A stretch of 8,330 nucleotides of DNA from a bacterium (GTDB lineage Bacteria > Vulcanimicrobiota > Vulcanimicrobiia > Vulcanimicrobiales > SCRA01): positions 1 through 8,330 of the forward strand of contig JAGWST010000526.1 in assembly GCA_028869325.1 (NCBI GenBank). The letters run 5' to 3'. A model generated the notes under the pieces. That model searched no databases, was not told the DNA's origin, and was given only the letters and a program-made list of their open reading frames with translations. Made by a program: the position numbers and the translations under genes. Of the stretch, positions 1 to 6,233 are shown one piece after another. Positions within the stretch are counted from its first letter, which is position 1; each line of letters starts with the position of its first letter.

Positions 1-198
1 ATCGGCCAGATCTGGTCGGGGGCGATGATGCTGGAGCATCTGGGAGAGGCCAACGCGGCGGCGGCGGTGGTGGAGGCGATCGAGCGCGTGCTGGAGCACG
101 GCCCGCGCACGCGCGATCTGCGCGGCGACGCCTCGACCGAAGAGGTGGCGACGGCCATCGCCGCGGCCGCGGGCACGGCGGAGGCCACGCGCCGGTAA
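1..198 (+). CDS. C-terminal end of an isocitrate/isopropylmalate dehydrogenase family enzyme, probably tartrate dehydrogenase/decarboxylase type (5' truncated)
   Basis: Frame 1 is open from the first base and ends at a TAA, giving the last 65 residues of a protein. The fragment begins IGQIWSGAMMLEHLGE and later has a TRDLRGDASTEE stretch. This is the usual C-terminus of NAD(P)-dependent beta-decarboxylating dehydrogenases: the GAMML helix at the dimer interface, then T-x-D-L-x-G-x-A-S/T-T-E near the end. The IGQIWSGAMML wording is closer, from memory, to tartrate dehydrogenase/D-malate dehydrogenase proteins than to LeuB, but the catalytic Lys/Tyr and the metal-binding aspartates lie outside the window, so substrate cannot be assigned. 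These enzymes are cytosolic, use a divalent metal, and oxidise then decarboxylate a 2-hydroxy acid. The tail after the conserved part is short and alanine-rich. The next gene begins about 70 bp downstream on the same strand, with no clear terminator between them. Family is confident; subfamily is inference. Confidence 0.8.
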   Translation: MGQIWSGAMMLEHLGEANAAAAVVEAIERVLEHGPRTRDLRGDASTEEVATAIAAAAGTAEATRR

Positions 199-270
199 CG
201 AATCGTATCCCGATGTCTTGCAGCGTAAGCGACCGGGCGTACCGCCGGCGCCGTGTGCGGGTGGCAACAT

Positions 271-1083
271 ATGACCGATGATGCCAAGATGCGCGCAGCC
301 TCAACGTATAATGCTGCCGCCGATTTCTTCGATGCCGCTCCTCTGTCGTTCTGGGACCGTATTGGCCGGCGAACGGTGGAGCGCATCTCACTAAAGCGTG
401 GCGCGTGCGTCCTCGATGCCTGCTGCGGCGCTGGAGCCAGCGCCATTCCCGCGGCGGAGGGCGTGGGCGCGGGCGGACGCGTGTTGGGCGTCGATCTGGC
501 CGAGAACCTTCTGCATTTGGCGCGCGTGAAGGCTCGACTGCACGGCCTCTCCCACGCCGAGTTCCGGCTCGGAGACATTGAAGCGCTTGACCCTTCCGCA
601 GAGACGTTTGACGCGGTCATCTGCGTGTTCGGGATATTCTTTTTGCCGGACATGCCGGCAGGGGTCCGTTGCCTCTGGCGGCTCCTCCGACCCGGTGGCC
701 AGCTTGCCATTACCACCTGGGGACCGCGGGTCTTGGAGCCCGGCAGCTCCGCTTTCTGGAACGCGGTGCGGCGCGAGCGGCCAGAGCTCTACAAGAGTTT
801 CAACCCCTGGGATCGGATCAGCGATCCTCAGGCCCTCACGGCCATGCTGCTCGAAGCCGGCGTGCGGACGAGCGAGGTCGTGGCGGAGCCGGGCCTCCAG
901 CCCCTTGGCTCGCCAGAAGACTTTTGGACGATCGCGCTTGGCTCGGGATACCGGGGTACCATCGAGCAACTGGATCGCGAGGCACGCGAGCGCGTCCGCA
1001 AGGCGACGCTCGATTATCTCTCCGAGCACAACGTGCGAAGCATCGAAACCAACGCTATCTTCGCGGCCGCTCGCAAGCCGTAG
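271..1083 (+). CDS. class I SAM-dependent methyltransferase (UbiE/COQ5-like fold)
   Basis: This 270-residue protein has the Rossmann-type methyltransferase motifs in order. Motif I is VLDACCGAGAS at residues 48-58, a variant of VLDxGxGxG with Cys-Cys in place of the usual x-Gly/Cys. The acidic residue that binds the SAM ribose is D75 in GVDLAENLL. GDIEALD at 101-107 contacts the adenine, FDAVICVFGIFFLPD at 113-127 is the motif IV strand and helix, and LLRPGGQLAI at 138-147 is the post-motif turn. Residues 150-270 form a variable C-terminal part (helices plus a SPEDFW segment) that would choose the substrate; it gives no recognisable clue. The protein should be cytosolic, with no signal peptide or membrane segment. 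I chose the ATG at 271; an in-frame GTG at 253 would add six residues (MCGWQH) and neither has a strong ribosome-binding site. The acceptor is unknown. An imperfect hairpin follows the stop. Confidence 0.85.
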   Translation: MTDDAKMRAASTYNAAADFFDAAPLSFWDRIGRRTVERISLKRGACVLDACCGAGASAIPAAEGVGAGGRVLGVDLAENLLHLARVKARLHGLSHAEFRLGDIEALDPSAETFDAVICVFGIFFLPDMPAGVRCLWRLLRPGGQLAITTWGPRVLEPGSSAFWNAVRRERPELYKSFNPWDRISDPQALTAMLLEAGVRTSEVVAEPGLQPLGSPEDFWTIALGSGYRGTIEQLDREARERVRKATLDYLSEHNVRSIETNAIFAAARKP

Positions 1084-1084
1084 A

Positions 1085-1134
1085 AAGGACCATTCGGGCG
1101 CGGCAGGCGACCCCGGCCAATCCGCGCGGTCCTT
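1085..1134 (+). terminator. imperfect hairpin just after the methyltransferase, possible terminator
   Basis: AAGGACC (1085-1091) pairs with GGTCCTT (1128-1134), and inside it GCGCGG (1098-1103) pairs with CCGCGC (1122-1127). This leaves a 6-nt bulge on the left arm and an 18-nt loop. It starts two bases after the methyltransferase stop codon, the place expected for a terminator. No T-run follows (the next bases are CACGACG), so it is not a canonical intrinsic terminator; it could be an RNA-end stabiliser or chance pairing in GC-rich DNA. Confidence 0.35.
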
Positions 1135-1214
1135 CACGACGTTCACCTTCAGGAAGTCTTCATGAGTCTCTGCAACCATTCGGTCCGATAGGCGAGACCA
1201 CGAGGAGGCGCGTC

Positions 1215-1298
1215 GTGAACAGAGTCAGCCGGGGCCTCGCGGCTCTCCCGCTTGCCCTTGCGAGGCGCCGTGGCGGTAGCCGGAACGCCCGCTTCTAG
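1215..1298 (+). CDS. candidate short upstream ORF before the AraC-type regulator
   Basis: A GTG at 1215 begins a 27-codon ORF ending in TAG at 1296-1298. It has the best ribosome-binding site in this region: GAGGAGG at 1202-1208, six bases before the start. The predicted peptide is basic and hydrophobic, opening MNRVSRGLAALPLALARR, which resembles the start of a signal peptide cut short. No regulator start has an equally good site: the GTG at 1270 lies inside this ORF in another frame and the GTG at 1318 lies 19 bases after its stop. It could be a leader peptide whose translation sets expression of the regulator, a decayed gene start, or chance. No family is recognised. Confidence 0.3.
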   Translation: MNRVSRGLAALPLALARRRGGSRNARF

Positions 1299-2148
1299 CC
1301 GCTCAGCTGACGAAGCGGTGACTCTATCGTCCTCCTCGCTTGTTTCGATCGTGGACCTCGCAACCACGCAGCCGCAGCGTGACCTCTCCGAGATACTGAC
1401 CCCGTCGAGTCTCTGTTTCATTCGGACGGGCGCAATGCGGCTGACGCACGGCTCCGGCGATTATGCGATCGTCGACGCAAATCACGTCCTTTTCGGCGCA
1501 CCGGCGGCTCCTGTACGTCCGCTCACGGACCACTGTTGCTGCACGATCGTGCAGTTCTCCGCGGTTGCGTTGAACGAGCCGGCGTTACGCATTCGGCTCG
1601 TCTCCCCTCTGTTGTATATCCGGCACTGGATGCTGCTCCAGCGTGCGCACCACCGGCGTCACTCGGTCGGAACGACGGAGGCCGACGCGCTGGAGCTGTT
1701 GGGAGATGTCATCCGTGAACCAGCATTCCGCGATTGGCAATCCAGCGTATCGGCCGACGAGACGCAACGCCGTCGACGAACGATCGCGCTGCACGTGACA
1801 GCAGTGCTGCACGCGTCACTTTCCAATCCACTCTCGCTGGAGAGCGTCGCTCGCTCCGCGTCGCTCTCCAGGTTTACCCTGTCACGGCTGTTCAGCGAAT
1901 ACGCCGGCGTGTCGATGCGCGTCTACTATCGGCGCCTGCGCCTCCGAAACGCGCTGGATGCCATGCTCGACAAGCGCATCGACCTTACGGCGATTGCTAC
2001 GAACCTTGGCTTCAGCGACCAAGCGCACTTCACCAACGCCTTTCGCGCGGAGTACGGCATGTCGCCCTCCGACATTCGACGCGCCATGAAGGGCAACAAC
2101 TTGCAAGCATCCTTCGCCTCCGACTGCTATGATGATCCCGGCGAATGA
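1270..2148 (+). CDS. AraC-family transcriptional regulator
   Basis: The C-terminal third is an AraC/XylS DNA-binding domain. From the GTG at 1270, the first helix-turn-helix is around residues 188-212 (LSLESVARSASLSRFTLSRLF), and a linking helix carries YYRRLRLRNALDAML. The second helix-turn-helix is around 238-262, followed by the signature GFSDQAHFTNAFRAEYGMSPSDIR. The N-terminal part (about residues 25-120) looks like the cupin-type effector domain of these regulators and contains a His-Cys-Cys-Cys run at about 88-91. The start is uncertain: TTG 1252, GTG 1270 (GAGG four bases upstream) and GTG 1318 are all in frame and conservation only begins near RDLSEIL, so the protein is 276-298 residues. 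The di-heme cytochrome gene starts 38 bp after the stop on the same strand, so the two are probably co-transcribed and the cytochrome is the likely target. The effector is unknown. Confidence 0.88.
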   Translation: MAVAGTPASSRSADEAVTLSSSSLVSIVDLATTQPQRDLSEILTPSSLCFIRTGAMRLTHGSGDYAIVDANHVLFGAPAAPVRPLTDHCCCTIVQFSAVALNEPALRIRLVSPLLYIRHWMLLQRAHHRRHSVGTTEADALELLGDVIREPAFRDWQSSVSADETQRRRRTIALHVTAVLHASLSNPLSLESVARSASLSRFTLSRLFSEYAGVSMRVYYRRLRLRNALDAMLDKRIDLTAIATNLGFSDQAHFTNAFRAEYGMSPSDIRRAMKGNNLQASFASDCYDDPGE

Positions 2149-2186
2149 AGGCCCGAGTTTTCCGTCTACATTGAGGAGCTGATTTC

Positions 2187-3374
2187 ATGAGTCACCGCGT
2201 TCGGCTCTTTCGAGTCGTCGTGGCGTTCTGCGCCGCGCTCGTCGTGATGGCGGCAACGGGATGCGGCGGCGGCCGGTCGACAGCAATCACGCCGCTTGCA
2301 GCGCCGGCAGCCGATGGCCAGCAAGTCTTCCGGTTCGAGACCTTCGGCGACGAACAATTTTGGACCAATACGCTGCAGATGAACCAAGTCGTCCAAACGA
2401 AGGTCGATCCGACGACGGCGCTCTCTGTCGGTCTGAAGGTCGACGCGGATGCGCTGCCCGCGGCCGTCTTGGCGGCGCTTCAAGCCGGCCAGCTCGATTT
2501 GAAGAGCCCTGCGACCACCGTGGCCCTACTCAAGCTCAACGCCGTTGTCGGAGTGAAGGCAACGGTCGATGCCAATAACAACGTCACCAGCTTCGGTATT
2601 TCGTGTGCGCTCTGCCACTCGACCGTCGACAACCGGATAGCGAAGGGTATCGGATCGCGGCTAGACGGCTGGCCGAACCGCGATCTCAACGCCGGGGCCA
2701 TCATCGCACTCTCGCCTGCGGTCGATGCCGCGCACAAGGCGGTTTACAACTCGTGGGGCCCGGGCAAGTACGATCCGCGCTTCAATGAAGACGGCCTCAA
2801 CGGACCGGTCCTCATCCCACCGGCGTACGGTCTTGCCGGCGTGAACTTAGCGACGTATACCGGCGACGGCGACGTGGCCTACTGGAACCGCTACGTGGCC
2901 GTCACGCAGATGCATGGGCAGGGCAACTTCTCGGATCCCCGGGTCGGAATCAACGTCGTCTCGCCGGTCGATCTGGTGACACCCAAGATTCCGGCGCTCG
3001 TAGCGTACGAGCTTAGCCTTACGACGCCGGCCGTTCCGGCACCGGCGGATCCAGCGGCGGTCGCGCGGGGTGCGGCGCTCTTCAATGGGGCCGCCAAATG
3101 CGTGACCTGTCACGCGGCGCCGGCATTCACCGATGCGAACCTGCGCCTGCACACGCCGGCGGAGGTCGGACAAGACCTCGCTTACGCGAATCGCAGCGCG
3201 ACCAAAGAATACCGGACGACTCCGCTTCGCGCGCTCGCATTGCACCCGCCATACTTCCACGACGGCGGCGCCGCGACGCTGACGGACGTCGTCAATCACT
3301 ACAACACTCAATTGAATCTCGCGCTAAGCGCCCAGCAGACGTCCGACCTCGTCGCGTATCTTTCCACCCTGTAG
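2187..3374 (+). CDS. exported di-heme cytochrome c lipoprotein, distantly like the cytochrome c peroxidase/MauG group
   Basis: This 395-residue protein starts at an ATG with a clear GAGGAG site (2173-2178) eight bases upstream. Residues 1-25 are a signal peptide (basic MSHRVRLFR, then a hydrophobic core) ending in the lipobox-like AATGC, with Cys26 as the predicted lipidated residue, followed by a Gly-rich spacer. Two c-type heme motifs are present: CALCH at 140-144 and CVTCH at 305-309. Near the C-terminus PPYFHDGGAATLTDVVNHY (354-372) matches the conserved segment of di-heme peroxidase/MauG-type proteins. Met242-His243 (QMHGQGNF) could supply distal heme ligands. The protein should sit outside the cytoplasmic membrane, anchored by its lipid, and act in electron transfer or peroxide/substrate oxidation; which one cannot be read from the sequence. 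The region between the lipobox and the first heme (about 30-138) is not recognised. It is a likely operon partner of the AraC regulator. Its final codons and stop fall inside a 37-bp repeat shared with the vapC end. Confidence 0.85.
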   Translation: MSHRVRLFRVVVAFCAALVVMAATGCGGGRSTAITPLAAPAADGQQVFRFETFGDEQFWTNTLQMNQVVQTKVDPTTALSVGLKVDADALPAAVLAALQAGQLDLKSPATTVALLKLNAVVGVKATVDANNNVTSFGISCALCHSTVDNRIAKGIGSRLDGWPNRDLNAGAIIALSPAVDAAHKAVYNSWGPGKYDPRFNEDGLNGPVLIPPAYGLAGVNLATYTGDGDVAYWNRYVAVTQMHGQGNFSDPRVGINVVSPVDLVTPKIPALVAYELSLTTPAVPAPADPAAVARGAALFNGAAKCVTCHAAPAFTDANLRLHTPAEVGQDLAYANRSATKEYRTTPLRALALHPPYFHDGGAATLTDVVNHYNTQLNLALSAQQTSDLVAYLSTL

Positions 3375-3400
3375 ATTCGGCGCCTACCTCCAAGGATTGA
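3364..3400. repeat. 37-bp direct repeat, left copy (cytochrome 3' end / ppc 3' end)
   Basis: This segment matches 6197-6233 in the same orientation at 35 of 37 positions; the differences are C/G at 3381 versus 6214 and C/T at 3387 versus 6220. It begins CCACCCTGTAGATTCGG, includes the cytochrome stop codon (3372-3374), and ends directly against the ppc stop codon at 3401. Read on the minus strand it contains the codons for Asn-Pro-Trp-Arg-stop, the same ending as vapC. It therefore looks like a remnant or copy of a vapC 3' end. It fills the whole 26-bp gap between the two convergent genes, and no strong terminator hairpin is visible in it. Confidence 0.9.
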
Positions 3401-6121
3401 TCAGCCGCTGACGCGTAGGCCGGCGGCGATGCCGTTGATCGAGAGCCGGATCGCCTCGAAGATCACACCGCCGGGGTCGCCGTGCTCGCGCATCTCGCGG
3501 ATGAGTCGGATCTGCAGGAGCGAGATCGGGTCCACGTAGGGATTCCGAAGGGCAATCGCCCGCGCCAAGACGGGCTCGCGCTCGAGCAGCCGCTCCTGAC
3601 CGAGGATCGAGAGCACCGCCGCCTCCGTGCGCCCGAACTCCTCGCGAATGGCCGCGAGGAAACGCGAGGCGCCGACATCCTCGCCCGCCAGCGCATCGAC
3701 GTACTTGGCGAAGATCGCCAGATCGGCGACGGCCAACGCTCGCTCGACGCTACGTGTGAGCGCGAAGAAAAATGGCACATCCGCGGCGAGCGCGTCGAGG
3801 CTGGAGGAGTCGGTGCGGCGGCGCTCTTCGGCCACCGCGCTGCCGAAGCCGTACCAGGCTGGGAGCAGCGCCCTTGCCTGCGTCCACGAGAAGGTCCACG
3901 GAATCGCGCGCAGATCGTCGATGCCGGCGCTGCTGCCACGGCGTGCAGGGCGCGAGCTGATCTGCATCCGGGCGATCTCCTGCAGCGGCGTCGCCCGTTC
4001 GAAGAACGAGCCGAAGAGAGGATCGTCGACGAGCGCTCGATAGGCGCGGTGCGAAGCGGCGGCGAGACGCTCGAGCACGGCGGCGGCAGCGGGCTCGGTG
4101 GGCACCGGGCTCGCCCCGAGCGCGGATAAGACGGAGGTGAAGGCGAGCTCGAGATTCCGCCGTGCCAACGAAGGCAGACCGTAACGGGAGGCGATCACCT
4201 CGCCCTGCTCCGTGACTTTGAGCCGCCCCGAGACGGCCTCGGCCGGCTGCAGCAGCATCGCTTCACGTGCATCGGCGGCGCCGCGCGCCAGCGACCCGCC
4301 GCGGCCGTGGAAGAACCGAGCGGCCAGAGCGTTCTCCCGCGCGAGAGTCGAGATCTCGCGCTGCGCGCGGAAGATCGCCCATGCGCTCGCCAGGCGACCG
4401 GCGGACTTGTTGGAGTCCGAGTAGCCCAGCATGACCTCGAAGGTGTCGCCGAGGGCGGCGAGCGAATCGCGAAACGCCGAAACCTCGAGCAGCCGTGCGC
4501 AGGTTTCGCCCGCCGCTTCGAGCGATTCGAGGCTCTCGAAGAGCGGAATCACCGGCAGCGGCCCGGCGTCGAAGACGCCGCACTCGCGCGCGAGCAGCTG
4601 CAACGCCAGCACGTCGGAGGGATGGTCCGTGTTCGAGAGGATCAGGCCGGAGAAGACTTCGGCTCCGTACCGGCGCCGGAGATCACCGACCACGCGCAGC
4701 GACTCGACGACGTCGCGCGAACGCTCGCCGAGCGTGATCCGGCGCGGGAGCAGCGGGCGCGGGGAGGCCAACTCCCGCGCCAGCCAAGCGGCGCGGTCGA
4801 CTTCGCCGCGCTGAGCGAACGGCTGGCTCCCGGGCTCGACGGCCGCCACGATCTCCGCGAGCGCGCCAATGACGAGATCGCGCTGCTGGCGCCACTCCAG
4901 CGCCGCCGTGTGGAAGCCGAAGACCCGCACCGCTCGGATCAGGCGTCTGAGGGGCCGCGCCGTCTCACCGGCACCATGCGCGTCGAGGCTCTGGCGCACG
5001 CACTCCAGGTCGCGCAGAAAGGCGGAGGGGCCGGCGTAGCCGCCCGATTCTTCCGCCAGGGTGAGCGAGATGCGCCGATGCATGAAGGCGGCCTTGCGCC
5101 GGTAGGGCTCGCCCAACTGCCGCGGCCCCATGGCGTAGCGCACGCCGGGAAGCTCCGTCTCGTCGGCGACGAGCGAGGCCTCCAACGCAGCGGAGAGGCC
5201 GACGCGCTCCGAGGCCTGCGAGAGCCGCGCGTTGAGCGCCGCCAACTCCTCACGGTACCAGGTGAGGATGAAGCGCCGCCCCAGCGCGGCGGCCTGGAGC
5301 GTGACCTCCGGCGTGACGTTGGGATTGCCGTCGCGGTCGGCGCCCACCCACGTGCCGAAGCGCAGGAAGCTCGGCACGTCCAATTCGCCTCGCCCGGCGT
5401 GAGCCGCAAGGACCTGCTCGACGCGCTCGTAGAGGGAGAGCGTCTCGTCGATCAGAGTCTCGCGGAACCACGCGAGCGCGTTGCGCACCTCGTCGTGCAC
5501 CGTCGGCGGCGTGGAGTAGAGCTCGTTGCTCTGCCAGAGGATGAGGATGGCGGCGCGTAGCTCTTCCTCGATCTCGCGGCGTTCTTCGGGGAGCAGCGTG
5601 CGCTCGTCGAGCGACCGCAACGATACGGCGATGGCCGAGACGCGCTCGATCGTCGTGCGCCGCAGCACTTCCGTGGGGTGGGCCGTGAGCACGAGCGTGA
5701 TCTCGAGTGCCTCGATGCGCCGGCCCAGCTCCGCCGGGCTGGAGGTGACGATCTCCTGGCCCCACGCATCGAGCGAGCCAGCCGTCGGTGCCTCGCCGCG
5801 CAGAATTCTCTCGCGACGCCGCCGTTCGCGATAGAGCTGCTCCGCGAGGTTGACCACGAGAAAGTAGAGCGCGAAGGCACGGATGACCTCGACCGCCTCG
5901 CCGGTGCCGAGGGCATCGAGCTCGGCGTCGAGCGCCTGGTCGAGCTCCGCTCCGCCGAGAGCGCGGCGATCTCGCGTCAGCCGCCGCAAGCGCTCGACGC
6001 GCTCGAACGTCCCCGTAGCCGCGTGCTTACGCAGCACGTCGCCGACGATACGCCCGAGCATATCGACGCGATCCCGCAGCGGCGGCGGCGCGGCGCGGCG
6101 GAGCTCCTCAATCTCCTGCAT
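3401..6121 (-). CDS. ppc: phosphoenolpyruvate carboxylase
   Basis: This complete 906-residue cytosolic enzyme (bacterial members are about 880-970) makes oxaloacetate from phosphoenolpyruvate and bicarbonate, refilling the TCA cycle. The diagnostic motifs are TAHPTE at 146-151 with catalytic His148, GADRDGNPNVT at 260-270, and LEWRQ at 408-412 with Arg411. PLFE at 526-529 and GYSDSNKSAG at 566-575 carry the metal-binding Glu and Asp. FHGRGG at 604-609 holds His605 and Arg607, and TEQGEVIASRYG follows at 637-648. RAIPWTFSWTQ at 738-748 and LRNPYVDP at 858-865 complete the set. The ATG at 6121 has GGAG about 11 bases upstream and gives a normal N-terminus. Oddities, from recalled alignment to E. 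coli: the GRGGxxGRGGxP loop reads GRGGSLARGAAD, and the C-terminal RNTG reads RVSG. The Lys773 equivalent is Val798. These changes suggest weakened aspartate inhibition. No partner gene is adjacent; the gene is bracketed by 37-bp direct repeats. Confidence 0.96.
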   Translation of the reverse strand: MQEIEELRRAAPPPLRDRVDMLGRIVGDVLRKHAATGTFERVERLRRLTRDRRALGGAELDQALDAELDALGTGEAVEVIRAFALYFLVVNLAEQLYRERRRRERILRGEAPTAGSLDAWGQEIVTSSPAELGRRIEALEITLVLTAHPTEVLRRTTIERVSAIAVSLRSLDERTLLPEERREIEEELRAAILILWQSNELYSTPPTVHDEVRNALAWFRETLIDETLSLYERVEQVLAAHAGRGELDVPSFLRFGTWVGADRDGNPNVTPEVTLQAAALGRRFILTWYREELAALNARLSQASERVGLSAALEASLVADETELPGVRYAMGPRQLGEPYRRKAAFMHRRISLTLAEESGGYAGPSAFLRDLECVRQSLDAHGAGETARPLRRLIRAVRVFGFHTAALEWRQQRDLVIGALAEIVAAVEPGSQPFAQRGEVDRAAWLARELASPRPLLPRRITLGERSRDVVESLRVVGDLRRRYGAEVFSGLILSNTDHPSDVLALQLLARECGVFDAGPLPVIPLFESLESLEAAGETCARLLEVSAFRDSLAALGDTFEVMLGYSDSNKSAGRLASAWAIFRAQREISTLARENALAARFFHGRGGSLARGAADAREAMLLQPAEAVSGRLKVTEQGEVIASRYGLPSLARRNLELAFTSVLSALGASPVPTEPAAAAVLERLAAASHRAYRALVDDPLFGSFFERATPLQEIARMQISSRPARRGSSAGIDDLRAIPWTFSWTQARALLPAWYGFGSAVAEERRRTDSSSLDALAADVPFFFALTRSVERALAVADLAIFAKYVDALAGEDVGASRFLAAIREEFGRTEAAVLSILGQERLLEREPVLARAIALRNPYVDPISLLQIRLIREMREHGDPGGVIFEAIRLSINGIAAGLRVSG

Positions 6122-6132
6122 CTCGCTTCGCT

Positions 6133-6163
6133 CTCCGTCGGAGGTCGCACCCGATGTAATCGG
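6133..6163 (-). promoter_or_regulatory. two small inverted repeats in the ppc leader
   Basis: Upstream of the ppc start there are two perfect short palindromes with odd centres. One is CTCCG-T-CGGAG at 6133-6143, which contains the likely Shine-Dalgarno bases on the minus strand; the other is CCGAT-GTA-ATCGG at 6151-6163. They could be operator half-sites or weak RNA structure around the ribosome-binding site. No convincing -35/-10 pair was found for ppc. Short palindromes are common in GC-rich DNA, so this is tentative. Confidence 0.25.
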
Positions 6164-6176
6164 CGTACCCTCCCGT

Positions 6177-6191
6177 CTCCATCATATGGAG
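6177..6191. other. short hairpin between vapC and ppc
   Basis: CTCCAT (6177-6182) and ATGGAG (6186-6191) form a perfect 6-bp inverted repeat with a CAT loop, lying between the 3' end of vapC and the 5' end of ppc. On the minus strand it could attenuate read-through from the toxin operon into ppc, but no T-run follows, so a terminator role is unsupported. It lies just outside the right 37-bp repeat. Confidence 0.25.
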
Positions 6192-6196
6192 GTTCG

Positions 6197-6233
6197 CCAC
6201 CCTGTAGATTCGGGGCCTATCTCCAAGGATTGA
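6197..6233. repeat. 37-bp direct repeat, right copy (vapC 3' end)
   Basis: This is the second copy of the repeat at 3364-3400 (35/37 identical, same orientation). It holds the last five codons and stop of vapC (ending Asn-Pro-Trp-Arg) plus 20 bp downstream of that stop. The C/T difference between copies is Arg AGA versus AGG in the vapC frame, so it is synonymous; the other difference lies beyond the stop. Because Asn-Pro-Trp is a usual VapC ending, this copy is probably the original and the left one the duplicate. Confidence 0.9.

Noticed and set aside
391..1179. 262-codon ORF on the - strand opposite the methyltransferase
   Set aside because: It overlaps the well-supported methyltransferase almost completely and shows no recognisable domain, so it is a shadow frame.
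2847..3311. 154-codon - strand ORF opposite the cytochrome
   Set aside because: It is antisense to the second heme domain and has an Arg-rich composition without any motif.
3375..3400. intrinsic terminator between the convergent cytochrome and ppc genes
   Set aside because: Only a 4-bp GTAG/CTAC stem is possible and there is no T-run, so termination there is not supported.
4307..5560. 417-codon ORF on the + strand opposite ppc
   Set aside because: It lies entirely antisense to a gene with all PEP carboxylase motifs. Its composition (Arg, Glu, Gln, Ala rich, no domain) is that of a GC-rich mirror frame.
3401..6121. ppc as cargo of a recognisable transposon or integron
   Set aside because: No transposase, integrase, terminal inverted repeats or attC-like structure is present; only the direct repeats support mobility.
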